64,000 nucleotides of DNA. Origin: Sphaerolaimus hirsutus. Taxonomy: Eukaryota; Nematoda; Chromadorea; Monhysterida; Sphaerolaimidae. The first letter of the stretch is position 1, and every line of letters starts with the position of its first letter. Location: positions 28,196,315-28,260,314 of the forward strand of contig OZ038454.1 in NCBI GenBank assembly GCA_964036195.1, in the 5' to 3' direction. A program made the position numbers and the translations under genes. The notes under the pieces were generated by a model. The model searched no databases and was not told the DNA's origin. It saw only the letters and a program-made list of their open reading frames with translations. Below are positions 48,101-54,100 of this stretch, one piece after another.

Positions 48101-51100
48101 CTTTCGATTTGCATTCGTTCCGTTTCGGTGAGCGGCGTCTGTGAATTGGTGATTAGTTTAGGGTTAAAACAAGGGTTTTTTATGTAACACGGAAAATTTT
48201 GTTTCCGCGTTTGATTACTCGCGGTGGATTTGATTATTTTAAAAATTAAGATTTCTAAAAAGTAAAAACCCATTAGGGAAAGTTTTGAGGCATTTGCGAA
48301 ACCTCCAGTAGCGCTATAGAATTCCTACATTTGCGTTTGAAGATTCTATGCATTTTCCCAACAATCAAAATACAGAATACAAAATACTGATACTGGCATT
48401 GGCATGAAAAATTGCCTGACATTGAAAAAATGTCTGCCATTCAGAATTATTCAACAAACGCTAGCCCTAAACAAAATCACAGAAGCTGCAACTAACAGAA
48501 TATGGATTGATCATTGGCGCCAGATTTGTCAATTTCTGCAACCTTTCTATAGTTGTCAAATTTTCATCATATTCTTCCACCTCCACATCGCTGTAATTTT
48601 CTTCCAAAATTACTTGTTCAACATTTTCTGGCGGTTCTTTTTCAACCACTGGGGGTTCTTTTTCAACCATTGGGGGGTCTTTTTTCGGCTCCTCCGGTTT
48701 TTCGGCACCCCAACGAGAAATTTTGGCGCCAGAATATGGCGCGGAATCGAACGCCTTCGGTTTGGTTATGATAATTCTCTTTTGCGCCTTCAAAATGGTG
48801 ATTTCCGGGTCGACTTTTGCCATCGAATTTTCCTTAGAATTATCGACATTATCGATTTCAGGCTCCAAAACGGCATCGGGAACCTGAGCGGCGACTAGAT
48901 CGACTAGCATATCCAATACTTGGCATGCTGCCAATTGAACGGCAGCGTTGCCACTCGCGTGGCCCGTGGCTCCGGCTGCGATAGATAAATCTTTGTAGAT
49001 TTTACGAAACATATACAGCGGGACAATAAAAGACTCTGGATTGAAAAATCTCAAATAAGTTGATGTAAGAGTTTTCCAAATTTTCAAGAAAATCCAGTAG
49101 AAAACTAGTGTCTTTAGGTAGGCACATTAGCGTTTCAAGCGACCTGTAGTTTCGATCCAAACTCGGAACGTATCGTTTCTGACCTCAAAATTTGGCTGTT
49201 TGGCCTAGGGTTGAAACGGGATCGGTATCGATTTTGAAACATTCCGGATCGATATTGGGGCTTCAGGATCAGTATTTCGAATTTCCGGGATCGCAATACA
49301 ATTTTCGGGAAATTTTTCGCGATCGGGATCGGCTTTTCAAATTTTCGGTATCGGACATTGGGCTTCGAGATCCTGTTCGAACTACGGTGTCAACAAAAAC
49401 TTTTTAGCGGAAAACGGAACAAAAATTACACTTGCCGGAAAACGGAAACGGAAAAAATTTGCACCTGCCGGAAAACGGAAAAATGAAAGGCCGGAAAACG
49501 GAAACGGAAAAATTTGCTGAAATTATGCCGGAAACGGGAAAAAAATTGTTGAAATTTTGCCGGAAACGGAAAAAAAAATTGCAGAAATTTATCCAGAAAT
49601 CAAAAAATTTGCAAAAATCTTGCTAGAAATAGAAACAATTCACATTATTGAGAACCTGCATGCATGTTTAGCAGTTTGGCTGAAACAGAAAACAGATAAT
49701 TGAGCCAGAAAATGAAAAAAAGTTGGAAAAACAGACAATTGAGCCGGAAAACGGAAAAAAGGAGGAAAAAGTGATCTTTTAGCCGGAAAACGGAAAATGA
49801 GTCGGAAAAACGGAAACGGAAAAAAAATTAGCAGCCGGAAAACGGAAACGGAAAAAAATTTGCCTGCGGAAAGCGGAAACGGAAAGTTGACACCCTAGTT
49901 CGAACCCTAGTTTGCGCGGCCGAAAAAAATCCACCAACCAGTAGCTTCAAAACCGCCCGCAAGCTCCGCCTCCCGCTCCTCATTCGCACCAATCACCACC
50001 GTTTTGACCCTTTTCCCTTTATTGTCATCGTCTTTATTCTTGCTTCTCATATTTGCCTGGACTTTTTTGAGCAGTTTTCTTTCATCTTCCGTCAACGGTT
50101 TCGTGTCCACTGGTTTAGCTACGCGTTTGACTTTTGGTTTTTCGTCTTTTGGGGGCGATTTGGTGTCTGAATGTGTTGGAAAAACGATTGGTTGAGAAAT
50201 TTAATCCTACCATGATTTAATGAATAAAATCTTGATAATTCCATGGTAAGAACGGAATGAGATGATCTAAAGTTTATAATTATTGGTTCATTATTCAGAT
50301 GGGTTGTGGTAGGTTTCCATACTAAGTGTGATGTCTGAACTACTATGTCTGTGTGATACTTGTCAACTAAATTCAAGAAAAAACCCGGGAATTGCACTTT
50401 ACTTTTACTTTATCTGCAATTTTACCTTTAAATTCCCAAGTATTTTTATTTTACAGTTAATTTTACACCAAAAGTTTTCGAAACGGTTGAAAACTAGTGT
50501 GGGCACCAGGGTCTCGACTGGGGGGTTGGGGGGGAGGGTTACCCCCCCCCCTCACCAAACCGCCCAGCTATCTATCTATCCCGGAGGCCGCTCAGCTATC
50601 TATCTATCCCGGAGGCCGCTCAGCTATCTATCTATCCCGGAGGCAAAATTTTGGGCTACCACCCCCTAACCCCCCCTAGGGTTCAAACGGGATTGACTTT
50701 TCGGGATCGGGATCGGGATTCACTTTTTGAGATTTCGGGATCGGGATCGGGATCGGGATTGGGGTTTCGGGATCGGGATCGGGATCGGGATTGGTTTTTT
50801 GAGATTTCGGGATCGGGATCGGGATCGGGATTGGCCGGGATTGGGGTCACGGGATCGGGATTGGGATAGGCATTTTTCCGGGATCGGGATTGGGTTCTAG
50901 GGATAGAGATTTTGGCCATTTTTCTGGCATTCACAGTTGTTCATAAAGGTCTCAAAACACTGTTGGATGCCAGAAAAGTGGCATAAAATTGACGCTGGGG
51001 GTTTGCACCCACTTTTTTGCATGCAAAAACGTCATTATTTCACTTTTTATAATTTCCACTAATTTTTCCGGGATCGGGATCCCGGACTTGGGAGTTTCTC

Positions 51101-54100
51101 GGGATCGGGATCGGGATTTGAAAACTTTCGGGATCGGGATCGGGATTGGTATTTTTGAGATTTCGGGATCGGGATCGGGATTGGGGTTTCGGGATCGGGA
51201 TCGGGATCGGGACTGGTAAATCCCGGAATTTCACGGGATCCGGGATCGGGATCGGGATCCCGTTTGAACCCTACCCCCCCCCCCACCCCAAATCGCCCAG
51301 CTATCTATCCGAAGCGATTTTTGGGAAATTGTACCCAAATTGTTGCTCAAAATCGCTATTATACCAGCCAACCACTCGGAGGGTCGAAATTCAAGATACC
51401 CCTGGTGGGCACAACCCACAACTGAATTGAAAAATATAAAATTGAAAAGTACGAACCGGAATCCTTCTCCTTGGCCCCATCGCTTTTCCGTTTCACTTTT
51501 TCTTTACTATCATCTTTGTCGCTGTCGCTGTCGCTATCATCGTCTTTGCGCCGTTTGTCCCGTTTATTTTTTCTAGATCTAGACTTAGATCGAGACCTAG
51601 ATTTCGATTTCGACCGGCGTCTAGATTTGCGTTTGGGCGATTTCGACCGCGATCTGGATCTGTGGCGATGTTTGCGACGTTTGCGCGATTCACCTTCGTC
51701 CTCCTGTGGAGAGAAAGGGGGCGGAGTTGGAATGATGTGACCTAGGGTGGCAGACGGTACGGCCTTGCGGTAAACCGTACGGTACGGTAAATTTTCCATT
51801 TTGCGGTAAACGGTACGGTACGGTAAATTTTGGAAAATGTGGTACGCGGTACGGTACGGTAAATTGCTAAAAGTGCGGTAAACGGTACGGTATTGTAAAT
51901 CTTCCAAAAATGCGGTACGGTAAATTCTGCCACCCTAATGTGGCCAATGAGCGAAGGGTTGCCCGACAGTGGAAAAAAGTATTTTCATTTACAATTTCTT
52001 TGTCACGTACCGGGATGACAAAAAAACGTTTTTCCGTCATTCTTACCACAGATACATAGTAATAATTTACAGTTGACATTGAAAATTTATACATAAATAT
52101 TGCAGTTGTGTTTCCCGCCAATCTCCGACAATAGCAGCAAAATTCAAGTATGCTGCAGCCCAGACTCACCAAACAGCAGAAAGTCAAAATCGAAAAATCA
52201 AAAACACCAAAACCACAAATACCGTATTTGCTTGAATAATCCCCCTGGGGGATTATTATTTCGTCAGACATTTTTGAGGGGGGAACTATCCGAGGGGGGG
52301 GGAATATTCAAGGAGGAATTATTATTCCATCAAAATTTTCAAGCATGTTTCTATCAACTCGTTTCACAAAATATGCTTGAACACAATAACGTGTCATTTT
52401 TGTTAAAATTAGGTACAACAAATTAATCAAATCTTTAATGGGGGGATTATTCAAGGGGGGTAATTATTATTTCCTCACTCGTCTTACAGGGGGGATCATT
52501 CGAGGGGAAAATTATCCAAGGGGGGACTATTCAAGCAAATACGGTATTTCCGTTACACACCTGCTTCCACAAAGCATAGATCGAAGGAGTGTTCGAAAAC
52601 TCAGAGCGCAGCTCCATCAAAGCGATGCCCAACAAGTTTTGACCCAGCTCGCGCGGCCGTTTGATCTGAAAAAATGAACAAAATAGATTGCCGAAAGTTC
52701 GCTTCTACATAAATTTTTGTAATACAAAGTATTCACGAAAATAAGCTTCTAAGTTTCATAAATATAAGATCCCTTAAGGCGGAAATGAATATAAGCTGCC
52801 TGCGTTTAATCAGATCAGACGAGAGAAAAACGAGAAATAAAAAAATGTGAATGGAAACCTTCATCGTGCATTTTTATGCCACTTCTCTAGCACCAAAGTG
52901 CCTTTTTAAATATTTTGTAATAGATTAGGAGAAACCCCAAATCCCAAACTTTTTCGGCCAAGATTCCGATCACGGAATTTCTAAATGCCAATACCTTATT
53001 GGGCCCACACACACACTAGTTGACATCGTAAATTCGCGTCAACTCAGTGTCAATTGAATAAAACAAGAAGTTTGTAAAAAGCATCACACTTAACAGGAAC
53101 AATGAAAATGAAGTGTCATGATGTAAAATTAACTATGCTCTATCAGATAGATAAGTTGAAATCACAGTATCACTTAAATTCAGTTGACATTTAGTTGACA
53201 CGAATTCAGTTGACATCCAGTGTGTGGGGCCCTTTAACCCTAAAAACACCCCCTCAACAATTACAACAAAAAAATCAAACCAAAATCAAACGCACCCTGC
53301 CAGTGAACATGTCCAACAAATTTTCCAGCGTCAACTCATTCTGCCTGGCCCAGTACAAAAACTCGGCCTCGCTCATGCCCACGCCCAACAATTTGTCCCT
53401 TTTATCGGCGTAAATCAACAGCCGCTCGCCCGTGTGCAAAAGCAAAGCGCGCAGTTGACCATTTTGTTCGCATTTGGAACGACTGCCCCGGCGCATTATC
53501 CTGTATGTGAGAAATTCGGTCATTGGGCCCGCACACGCTAGTTGACATCGACACCAAATGTCAACTGGTGCCCATCCCGATTCAAAGCTTGCCGACGAGC
53601 CGACGAACGACGTTCAAACGCAAGCTTTGAATTGGGAACCGAACCAGTTGACATTTGGTGTCGATGTCAACTAGCGTGTGTGGGGCCATTGGGTGGGTAA
53701 TGGAGTTAGGAAAACGTATTTTAGAATGAAGGTACTTTTTCAAAATCAGTTTAAAAAAGATATGTTTAATCAAAATCAATTTTAAATAAAAATAATTTTT
53801 ATCAGAATCAGTTTAACTCAAAAAAAAGAAAACGAGGCGGCAAGAGTAGATTTAAAAAATGTAGTCATATAAAAACAACAAGATAATTGACAATTTCTGC
53901 TCCTTGAAAGAGCTCCCAGTCGAGACCAGGAAAATATCTGGGGGTTTGGGGGGGGGTTGTGGTGGTTCGATATATAGGCTTTTTCGGGGCATAGAAGGAG
54001 GAAAAGGGAGAAAAATCGCTAAAAGTAGGTGTAAATAAGCTCAAAATGGGTATACAAGAGCATATAGTACTTAAAATAGCTGAAAATAAGCAGTTAGACG

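Noticed and set aside
51471-51740. Plus-strand Leu/Ser/Arg-rich frame
   Set aside because: Complement of the RS-domain exon on the minus strand.
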